NCBI GenBank assembly: GCA_034006965.1
Contig: JAVERU010000015.1
Location: 1 to 36,778 of the forward strand
DNA: 36,778 bases
DNA from: Perlabentimonas sp034006965
GTDB taxonomy: Bacteria > Bacteroidota > Bacteroidia > Bacteroidales > Tenuifilaceae
Direction: 5' to 3'
The notes under the pieces are model-generated. The model was given only the letters and a program-made list of their open reading frames with translations, was not told where the DNA came from and searched no databases. Position 1 is the stretch's first letter. Each line of letters opens with the position of its first letter. Below are positions 8,961 to 15,865 of the stretch, one piece after another. Both the position numbers and the translations under genes were made by a program.

Positions 8961-9084
8961 ACAATAGGGTTAAGGTTGTTAAAAAATCATGCCAATTTGC
9001 AAAAAAATGTTGGCAAAGCCAAATAGAACTACAGCATTATTAGACAAATTGGAAATAAAAGGATTAATGGGGGAAAGGGGTATG

Positions 9085-9134
9085 GATTGAATGATTGAAT
9101 GATTGAATGATTGAATGATTGAATGATTGAATGA
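9085..9134. repeat. Tandem array, unit GATTGAAT, about 6 copies
   Basis: Perfect head-to-tail copies of an 8-bp unit. Read in any frame it gives repetitive peptides, but there is no sign of a real gene. It is nearly the same as the 8-mer array at 31051-31130 (GATTGGAT when read on the other strand). Confidence 0.95.
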
Positions 9135-9163
9135 CCTGCCTGACTAGCGTCAGAGCAGGCAGG
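9135..9163. repeat. Hairpin element: arms CCTGCCTG/CAGGCAGG, 13-nt loop
   Basis: A perfect 8-bp inverted repeat (9135-9142 and 9156-9163) around the loop ACTAGCGTCAGAG. The same arms with another 13-nt loop occur at 32279-32307, and a decayed copy at 31137-31161. This is a dispersed REP-like element rather than a terminator: there is no T-run on either side. Confidence 0.85.
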
Positions 9164-9274
9164 TTGAGTGATTGAATGATTGAGTGATTGACGGAATGAA
9201 TGAATGAATGATTGAGTGATTGATTGAGTGATTGATTGAGTGATTGATTGAGTGATTGAATGATTGACGGATTG
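9164..9274. repeat. Degenerate tandem repeats of ATTGAGTG/ATTG
   Basis: Continues the array beyond the hairpin with mixed 8-bp units (ATTGAGTG, ATTGAATG) and, from about 9211, a 12-bp higher-order unit (ATTGAGTGATTG) repeated about four times. There is a short GAATGAATGAATG patch near 9194-9210. Confidence 0.85.
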
Positions 9275-9394
9275 TTTACACCTTGCCAACTTTATAATGA
9301 TTGAGTAAAGTTGAGGCAACCAATGGCTCTCCATCCGAGGTGAAACTGGGGGTGGTTTTGACGATGAATCAGCTTGAGGAGGATTAGTATATGG

Positions 9395-11812
9395 CTAGAA
9401 GGGGTAACCTATACCAAAATGGAACTTAAAGTCATTCCGGTTGTACTTCCGATCAAAAGGTATCCACTGATCGTAATTGTATAAAAATTCTCCATTCTTA
9501 ACGGAAATCACCCCGGGATCGTACAGCTTAATACCCACATCGAACCGAATGGTAAAAAAGCCCAAGTTTAACCTAATACCGCCTCCTGTACCCAGGGCAA
9601 TCTCCTTATAAAATTTACTTGGCTTAAAAACTGCACCGGGCCTATCGTCATTTGATGATATAGACCATATATTGCCCGCATCGAGGAACAGAGCACCTTC
9701 GAGAAGCCATACCAGGTTAAACCTATACTCAAAATTGGCCTCGAGCTTTATATCGGCAGTTTGATTGGGGAATTGCAGCTGCTCCTCAATGTACGACCCA
9801 GGCCCTAGCCCTCGGGCATTCCAGGCTCTAACCCCTGTTGACCCACCTGAGAAATACTTCTTCTCGAACGGTAGTGCAGCAGAATTTCCGTAGGGCAACC
9901 CTGCGCCAGCGTAGACCCTATAAACAAAAGTATTATTCTCGTCGAGCACCTGATTGTACACATAGCTAACATCAGTTCTAACAAATTGGGAAAAATCGGT
10001 GTTAAAAAGTTGGTAGGCGCCTTCAACCTTCTCAACATCCATAGCTTTAAAAATAGCATTCAGGATATTCCCTGACACCTCAAAGTTGTAACGCAAGACT
10101 GAATAACTGCTCCTTGCTGATGTTTGATTTGAGTAGATAAAGTTATACCCGGTAAGAGTAACCAACTGGTTACGATAGCTGTTTGCCTCGTACCTATCCT
10201 TAATCTTATCCCAAAAGTCATCTGAGATAGCCAAAAGATTTATCACATTTACCTCAAATGGGGTAAATGTATGGGTAAACCTTCTTTCCGATCGCCAGGT
10301 ATAGCTAAAGTTGGCACCAGCAACCGTTCGGGTATACTCAGGCCTATACTGAAAATTATACGAACTAGTAATTTGGGTTCTGGGTGCATATCTGTTTTGA
10401 TACTCATCGATTGAAAAGGGGGTCAAGAATCTTGGGAAGCTCAACCCCAGGGATCCTCCCAACTCATAGGAGCCTGCAGATACCTGATCGCCTGACAAGA
10501 ACTGAACCATACCACGAAGCCGTGTGTCGAATATCTCGGCACCTTCGAAAAGGTTTTTATGCTGATAGCTGAGGTTACCTTCGAGACCAACATCGGATGC
10601 TGTGTTGGTTGCTAGCAAATCGATCTGATAGCTTTGCAGGGTATGGGGCGTTAGCTGGATGTAACAGTTAAGCTTACCGTAGCTTAATGAATCGGATGTA
10701 ATATCATCACCAAAGATTAGAAAATTCTCATTTTGCTTTGTGTCGGGGGTTTCATCCTGCCTAAAGAATATGTTAACCGCCCTAAACAGCCCAAGGGAGT
10801 TGAGGTTATCTCTTGATTTTTGAACTATACTTTCGGAGTACACTTGCCCGGGCCTAATTAGGTTAGCATTGCTCACCGTTTTAAGCTTTACCCCAGTTGA
10901 TAGCGAATACACAAACTGCTGATCGTCGAAGCGAATTGTGTCTAAAAAATTCTCCTCCTGCAGGTAGAAAAACTCAACGGGATCGTAATTGGTGTAGATG
11001 TAAACATTGCTTATCTGAAACTTCTGGTAGGGCTGTGAAATGCGCTCACCAAAAGAATTACGTGTAAATCGGTTGCGCAGTACAAGCTCAACATCAACCT
11101 TTTTATCGTTAACGCTTGTATCAGCGGTAAAGGTTATAAAGTCACGCGAGAAAAAAAAGTAGCCTTCCTCTCTTAGCTTGCTTTCAATTCGTTTTCTTTC
11201 CTCCCTCAACAAATCAATATCAAACCTATCGCCTCTTTTAACAATACTGTTAGCCGTATCGTTTAAAACCACATCCCTAATTAAACTATCTTCAATAATG
11301 TAGTTTATATTCCTAATGCGATGAGGAGTACCCGGACGAACCTGATACTGCACAAAAGCTCCTCGTCTTCCAAATCGGGTGGTATCGTTTACCTGAGCAC
11401 TATAAAACCCTTTGCTCTCCAGGTATCGCGCAAGATTGATAGCAGTTTGTTTTGTTTGAAAAGTATCGAGAACTACCGGCTCTTCACCAATTTTACGAAA
11501 CATTTCGCTTATACCCTTTTCCTTGGAAGGGTTAGCCATATTAAAAAGGCGAAGATGCAACCTAAACCCAAGCACCCGCTTATTGGGTTTCTGCCTCACG
11601 TATCGTGTAAGCTCCCCTTCTCTAACCTCTCTTCTTCGTCCCTCCTCTTCAATAACTACATCTACTTTATCGAGCAAATGCTCCCCCTGCGGGATATTTT
11701 TAGTAACGCTACACGAGGAAACCAACAGCCCTAGAAAAGCAAATAGCACTACTCCAGGCAACTTACACTTACCTGGTGAAAATCGGAAAGAAAAGGATTT
11801 TTTATTATGCAT
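9395..11812 (-). CDS. tamL: BamA/TamA-family outer-membrane lipoprotein TamL
   Basis: 805-residue Omp85-superfamily protein. A lipoprotein signal peptide is visible: basic start, hydrophobic stretch, lipobox LVSSC with Cys34. POTRA-like repeats follow (INLARYLESKGFYSAQVND; DLLREERKRIESKLREEGYF). The C-terminal beta-barrel has the bacterial surface-antigen features KKYFSGGSTGVRAWNARGLGPG and a terminal strand ending in FHFGIGYPF. In Bacteroidota this lipoprotein form of TamA is called TamL and is thought to work with a TamB-like periplasmic bridge in envelope biogenesis. No tamB is adjacent here. The gene is divergent from the TrmH-type methyltransferase, with 174 bp between. Confidence 0.9.
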   Translation of the reverse strand: MHNKKSFSFRFSPGKCKLPGVVLFAFLGLLVSSCSVTKNIPQGEHLLDKVDVVIEEEGRRREVREGELTRYVRQKPNKRVLGFRLHLRLFNMANPSKEKGISEMFRKIGEEPVVLDTFQTKQTAINLARYLESKGFYSAQVNDTTRFGRRGAFVQYQVRPGTPHRIRNINYIIEDSLIRDVVLNDTANSIVKRGDRFDIDLLREERKRIESKLREEGYFFFSRDFITFTADTSVNDKKVDVELVLRNRFTRNSFGERISQPYQKFQISNVYIYTNYDPVEFFYLQEENFLDTIRFDDQQFVYSLSTGVKLKTVSNANLIRPGQVYSESIVQKSRDNLNSLGLFRAVNIFFRQDETPDTKQNENFLIFGDDITSDSLSYGKLNCYIQLTPHTLQSYQIDLLATNTASDVGLEGNLSYQHKNLFEGAEIFDTRLRGMVQFLSGDQVSAGSYELGGSLGLSFPRFLTPFSIDEYQNRYAPRTQITSSYNFQYRPEYTRTVAGANFSYTWRSERRFTHTFTPFEVNVINLLAISDDFWDKIKDRYEANSYRNQLVTLTGYNFIYSNQTSARSSYSVLRYNFEVSGNILNAIFKAMDVEKVEGAYQLFNTDFSQFVRTDVSYVYNQVLDENNTFVYRVYAGAGLPYGNSAALPFEKKYFSGGSTGVRAWNARGLGPGSYIEEQLQFPNQTADIKLEANFEYRFNLVWLLEGALFLDAGNIWSISSNDDRPGAVFKPSKFYKEIALGTGGGIRLNLGFFTIRFDVGIKLYDPGVISVKNGEFLYNYDQWIPFDRKYNRNDFKFHFGIGYPF

Positions 11813-11963
11813 TAAACCGCTGTAGATTAAAGCAAAATCACAAGCTGAATTGTGCGTGAAAGATAGTAATTCGCTTTGATAACTCGATAATTTGTCAAGG
11901 AAAACCTACTGCATAAAACAGGCCATAAGGCGATGAAAAGTGTTAATTCATCAAAAAAAATGG

Positions 11964-11971
11964 TAGGTTTG
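11964..11971 (+). promoter_or_regulatory. -7 promoter box of the rRNA methyltransferase gene
   Basis: TAGGTTTG followed by C fits TAnnTTTG and lies 15 bp before the ATG at 11987, which implies a very short leader. A matching -33 element is not clear. Confidence 0.4.
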
Positions 11972-11986
11972 CTAAAATTTTAAGGT

Positions 11987-12754
11987 ATGCTCTCGGCAAA
12001 CACAATCAAATTTATTCGGTCGTTACAACAAAAAAAACAACGAAAGCTCTCGGGGCTATTCGTTGCTGAGGGCCATCGGCTGGTAAGCGATTTGTTAGCA
12101 TCGTCGCTAAAGTTTGAGAGTATATACTATACGAATGGTTGGCTCCCCGACCATTACGATCTCGACAATCGTTTTGTTGAGGTTAGCCCAAAGGATATGA
12201 GCAGAATTAGCGGGCTTACCACCCCCACACCAGTTTTAGCTTTAGGCCAAATACCCACAAGCCAGCTTAACATCAATCAGCTAGCAAGTAAGCTGGTGCT
12301 GGCCCTCGATAGCATCCAAGATCCTGGAAATATGGGGACAATTATTCGACTTGCCGACTGGTTTGGAATTAAACAGATTGTTTGCTCACCCGATTCGGCC
12401 GATGCTTTTGCCCCTAAGGTTGTTCAGTCAACCATGGGCGCCATCGCTAGGGTTAGCATTCATTACACCAATTTATCCGAATACATTGCGAGCGCAAAAG
12501 CTGCCAACATATCAATATATGGCACCTTTTTAGAGGGTGATAACATTTACACCCAAAATCTTGATTCCAGTGGAGTTATTGTGCTGGGAAATGAGGGAAA
12601 GGGAATATCGAAAGGAATTGAGGCATTGGTGAGCAAAAGGATTACCATTCCTAGCTTTTGTATCGATGAAAACACCAGCGAATCGCTGAACGTGGCTATG
12701 GCTACAGCCATTGTTTGCTCTGAGTTTCGACGAAGGACTATACAACACCCATAA
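11987..12754 (+). CDS. TrmH/SpoU-family RNA 2'-O-methyltransferase
   Basis: SAM-dependent methyltransferase with the alpha/beta trefoil-knot (SPOUT) fold, 255 residues. The N-terminal substrate-binding domain (KQRKLSGLFVAEGHRLVSDLL) is of the RlmB/TrmH type. The three SpoU motifs are present: LDSIQDPGNMGTIIRLADWFG, VIVLGNEGKGIS and SESLNVAMATAIV. The precise rRNA or tRNA position modified cannot be deduced. Its last 17 bases overlap, in opposite orientation, the end of the FAD-protein gene. Confidence 0.93.
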   Translation: MLSANTIKFIRSLQQKKQRKLSGLFVAEGHRLVSDLLASSLKFESIYYTNGWLPDHYDLDNRFVEVSPKDMSRISGLTTPTPVLALGQIPTSQLNINQLASKLVLALDSIQDPGNMGTIIRLADWFGIKQIVCSPDSADAFAPKVVQSTMGAIARVSIHYTNLSEYIASAKAANISIYGTFLEGDNIYTQNLDSSGVIVLGNEGKGISKGIEALVSKRITIPSFCIDENTSESLNVAMATAIVCSEFRRRTIQHP

Positions 12755-14303
12755 ACCGGGCTACGGCTTCGGCAGATCGCTCTCCATCTACTGCCGACGA
12801 AACAATACCGCCAGCATAACCAGCCCCCTCACCCGAAGGGAAAAGACCACGAACCTGAATGTGCTCAAGGGTTTCCTCGTTTCGAGGAATACGAACTGGA
12901 GAGGATGTTCTGGACTCCAAAGCAACAATATTGGCTTCGCTGGTTACAAATCCCTTCATCTTTCTGTCGAACTGTTTAAACCCCTCCTGCAACCTACTTG
13001 AAATCCAAGGGGGCAACCACTCATGGATGGGTGACGATGTTATCCCGGGGTTATATGAGCAGGATGGCAATGTGCTTGATGCCTTGCCATCAACAAAATC
13101 ATCGAGCCTTTGGGCCGGAGCAATTACACCACTGCCAGAGCTATGGCTATAGGCCATTTGCTCAAGCTGCGACTGAAATTCAATACCTGCTAATGGGCCA
13201 AAACCCTCAAGACCTGCTAAATCGTCGAGCCGCACCTCAACCACTATTCCTGAATTAGCCCATTTCGAGTTACGAAGCGAAGGGGACATCCCATTGACTA
13301 CAATCTCGTTTGCCGATGATACGGCTGGGACAATAAATCCACCGGGACACATACAGAAAGAATACACCCCCCGACCCTCAACCTGTTGCACCAACCTGTA
13401 GCTAGCCGCTGGCAATAGCTCGCCCCTTAACACCCCATGGTACTGAATAGTATCGATTAGCGCCTGAGGATGCTCAACCCGAACCCCTATGGCAAAAGGC
13501 TTCGCCTCAAGCATTATTTTCTGATTCCAAAGCATCCGATACACATCGCGAGCCGAATGCCCTGTTGCTAAAACCACAGCTTTGGCCAATACTTTCGTAC
13601 CATCGCTCAAGCGCACACCCTTAACCCTCGTACTATCCATCAATACCTCTTCGACTCTACTATTAAAGAGGATGGTTCCGCCATACTGCTCAATGGTTTT
13701 TCGAATGGCCGAAATAACTCGGGGTAGCACATTCGTACCAATGTGAGGATGAGCTTCGTACAAAATCTCATCCTGTGCTCCATGGTGGTGCAGAATGGTC
13801 AATATGCGATTAATATCTCCTCGCTTCCTCGAACGAGTGTAAAGTTTTCCATCGGAAAAAGTTCCTGCGCCACCTTCACCGAAAGCATAGTTCGATTCGG
13901 GATTTAACAACTTGTTTCTGTTCAGTAGCGCTACATCGCGTTTGCGATCCGATACATCCTTTCCCCTCTCAACTATTATTGGTTTTAGGCCAAGCTCCAT
14001 CAGCCTAAGGGCTGCAAATAGCCCTGCTGGCCCTGAACCTACAATGATCACCTCTGGTTTTCTACTTACATCTTGATACCTGAATTGATGCTCTGTATCG
14101 GTTACGGATTCACCCTTGGCATAAACCCGCACCCCTACATTCACCTTAATCCTCCCCCTGCGGGCATCAATTGATTTACGGACAATTCGCACATCGCTAA
14201 TTGTTGATGGATGCTTGCCAAGCTTATGGCTTGCATGCTGTAAAATGCTCTCAGCCGATGATGCTTGCTCTGGGCTTAGGTTTAGGGTTAGCTCAGTAGG
14301 CAT
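12738..14303 (-). CDS. FAD-dependent oxidoreductase-like protein, function unknown
   Basis: 521-residue flavoprotein of a conserved but uncharacterised family. After about 85 residues of N-terminal domain (possibly RNA- or protein-binding) comes the dinucleotide-binding motif IIVGSGPAGLFAALRLMELG with the acidic ribose contact VERG, then GEGGAGTFSDGKLYTR and a second FAD contact (VVLATGHSARDVYRML). The N-terminal segment and the GTFSDGKL motif distinguish it from ordinary GidA or NADH dehydrogenases. The reaction is unknown. It starts 9 bp after the porT stop, so it is likely the last gene of the purL-ubiE-porT unit. Its 3' end overlaps the methyltransferase gene by 17 nt. Confidence 0.9.
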   Translation of the reverse strand: MPTELTLNLSPEQASSAESILQHASHKLGKHPSTISDVRIVRKSIDARRGRIKVNVGVRVYAKGESVTDTEHQFRYQDVSRKPEVIIVGSGPAGLFAALRLMELGLKPIIVERGKDVSDRKRDVALLNRNKLLNPESNYAFGEGGAGTFSDGKLYTRSRKRGDINRILTILHHHGAQDEILYEAHPHIGTNVLPRVISAIRKTIEQYGGTILFNSRVEEVLMDSTRVKGVRLSDGTKVLAKAVVLATGHSARDVYRMLWNQKIMLEAKPFAIGVRVEHPQALIDTIQYHGVLRGELLPAASYRLVQQVEGRGVYSFCMCPGGFIVPAVSSANEIVVNGMSPSLRNSKWANSGIVVEVRLDDLAGLEGFGPLAGIEFQSQLEQMAYSHSSGSGVIAPAQRLDDFVDGKASSTLPSCSYNPGITSSPIHEWLPPWISSRLQEGFKQFDRKMKGFVTSEANIVALESRTSSPVRIPRNEETLEHIQVRGLFPSGEGAGYAGGIVSSAVDGERSAEAVARFMGVV

Positions 14304-14312
14304 TTCAAAATT

Positions 14313-15047
14313 CTATTCGAAATGAAACGATAAAGTAACAACCTGAGACTTGAGCCTGTGTATAGCCTCTGTATACTTAATCTCCTGATCGGTTAGCTGC
14401 TGTATGTTTGGGGGAGCAATAGCATTCCTGTAGCCTGATGAGAACTTAAGCTCGGTTGAAAACTTGAAAAACGTGAGGAAAAAATCGAAACCGAAGCCTA
14501 CCTCGTAGTATATATCGCCCTTAATTAGCCTAATGTACACTCCCTCTTCAATATTAAGCTTTTTGTAAGCGGCCATATCAACCCTAAAGTTTGTGCCAGC
14601 TATAAGGTATGGTCGTGAATTCCATTTTCGTACGGCAGCATACTTGATCAACAAGGGCATTTCGATGTACGACGACTCAAGCTGCATCACTGTAGGCTCT
14701 ACATTTGGGTCCTTGTCGTAAAAGTAAAGGTCGCGCTGTCCGAATGCTAAACCTGGGAGAAATCGAAGGTGCAGGGTAGGAATAATTCTAAAATCGCTTA
14801 CAACATTAACGTTAAACCCTGGATACAGCGTGCTATTGTCAACAAAAATTGAATCGAATTGTGCGGCACTGCTCTTGATCTGAAAATCCATGAAGTTAAC
14901 CCCTAGGGAAAATCCGAATCGCAACCTTTTCTCAAAATCGTAGTCGGGATCGTTAAGGATAGGTTGGGGTTTGAGCTGGGCAAAACCAACTATACTCAAC
15001 CCAAGGAGGAGAAACAGAAGGGAAATAAAAACAATGGATTTTCTCAT
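14313..15047 (-). CDS. porT: Type IX secretion system protein PorT
   Basis: 244-residue outer-membrane beta-barrel protein with a signal peptide (MRKSIVFISLLFLLLGLSIVGFAQ). The body has the PorT-like pattern LRFGFSLGVNFMDF, LHLRFLPGLAFGQRDLYF, SSYIEMPLLIKYAA and a C-terminal strand ending in Phe-Glu. Its position directly after ubiE supports the call, since that order is seen in other Bacteroidota (established knowledge of the phylum). PorT is required for T9SS secretion and gliding in model species. The ATG at 15047 is chosen over a GTG at 15113 because it gives the signal peptide its normal N-terminus. Confidence 0.88.
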   Translation of the reverse strand: MRKSIVFISLLFLLLGLSIVGFAQLKPQPILNDPDYDFEKRLRFGFSLGVNFMDFQIKSSAAQFDSIFVDNSTLYPGFNVNVVSDFRIIPTLHLRFLPGLAFGQRDLYFYDKDPNVEPTVMQLESSYIEMPLLIKYAAVRKWNSRPYLIAGTNFRVDMAAYKKLNIEEGVYIRLIKGDIYYEVGFGFDFFLTFFKFSTELKFSSGYRNAIAPPNIQQLTDQEIKYTEAIHRLKSQVVTLSFHFE

Positions 15048-15132
15048 AAAATGTATAATGCGCAATAATAACGATTGAATAGCATAATTATTATTGATAT
15101 TACTAGAACCCACATATCCCCATATGCCTTAC

Positions 15133-15843
15133 CTAAGGTTTGGAGGCTGTATATATTGCTGCTATACCAAAGCTTTGCTGTACATATTGTGCATTTTCGA
15201 ATCCTGCCTGCCTAAGCAATTCATTAAAACTGTCTCTTTCTTTAAATGCCTGAACTGACATTGGAAGATATGTATAAGCTGTTTTATGCCCCGAGACCAG
15301 CTTGCCCACCCACGGAAGAACCCTACTAAAGTATAATTTGTAAAACCATCCAATAATGGCATACCTAGGCGTTGTAAACTCCAGCACGGCAATTGTACCT
15401 CCTGGCTTCAACACTCTTTGCATCTCCGATAGCCCCTTAAGAGGATCCTCGAAATTGCGAACTCCAAAGGCTACCATTGCAACATCAAATGTTCCATCAG
15501 GAAAGGGGAGGTCTAAAGAGGTAGCCTTTTGCAATGCGATGCGTTGACCCAGATTTAGGTTCGCTAACTTTTTTCTGCCAAGCTCAAGCATCTCATCAGC
15601 AATATCAACACCTATAATCTGCACGTCTCTCAACCGTTTGGCCAAAGCAATAGAAAGGTCTGCAGTACCGGTAGCCACATCCAGCACATACCTTGGCTTG
15701 TGATTAGCAATACCCTTGACCAACCGTTTGCGCCAAAGCTTATCGATACCAAAGCTGAGCAGGTGGTTCAAAAAGTCGTACCTAGAGGCAATGCCATTAA
15801 ACATGGCTTCTACCTGCTGTTCCTGAACGGTAAAATTACTCAC
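15133..15843 (-). CDS. ubiE: Demethylmenaquinone methyltransferase UbiE/MenG
   Basis: SAM-dependent C-methyltransferase that makes menaquinone from demethylmenaquinone at the membrane. The sequence has QQVEAMFNGIASRYDFLNHLLSFGID, motif I VLDVATGTADLS, motif II GVDIADEML, PDGTFDVAMVAFGVRNF and RVLKPGGTIAVLEF. No ATG start is available: GTG at 15843 begins 22 nt after the purL stop and gives a typical N-terminus, while an upstream GTG at 15888 would overlap purL by 23 nt and add 15 residues. I cannot decide between them with certainty. It sits between purL and porT. Confidence 0.93.
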   Translation of the reverse strand: MSNFTVQEQQVEAMFNGIASRYDFLNHLLSFGIDKLWRKRLVKGIANHKPRYVLDVATGTADLSIALAKRLRDVQIIGVDIADEMLELGRKKLANLNLGQRIALQKATSLDLPFPDGTFDVAMVAFGVRNFEDPLKGLSEMQRVLKPGGTIAVLEFTTPRYAIIGWFYKLYFSRVLPWVGKLVSGHKTAYTYLPMSVQAFKERDSFNELLRQAGFENAQYVQQSFGIAAIYTASKP

Positions 15844-15865
15844 AAAAGAATTTTTTTGATTTATG

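Larger units (their letters stand above)
8961..9394. other. Gene-free stretch with tandem repeats
   Basis: About 430 bp between the NSS gene and tamL without a credible gene. It holds two blocks of short tandem repeats (9085-9134 and 9164-9274) split by a hairpin element (9135-9163). The remaining flanks (8961-9084 and 9275-9394) show nothing recognisable beyond A/T-rich sequence upstream of the transporter. Confidence 0.85.

Noticed and set aside
9029..9334. A 101-codon reading frame on the minus strand with SITQSITQ repeats
   Set aside because: It is made entirely by the tandem repeats and the hairpin, has no upstream signals, and its composition follows the DNA repeat unit. It is useful only as evidence that the repeat can be read as protein.
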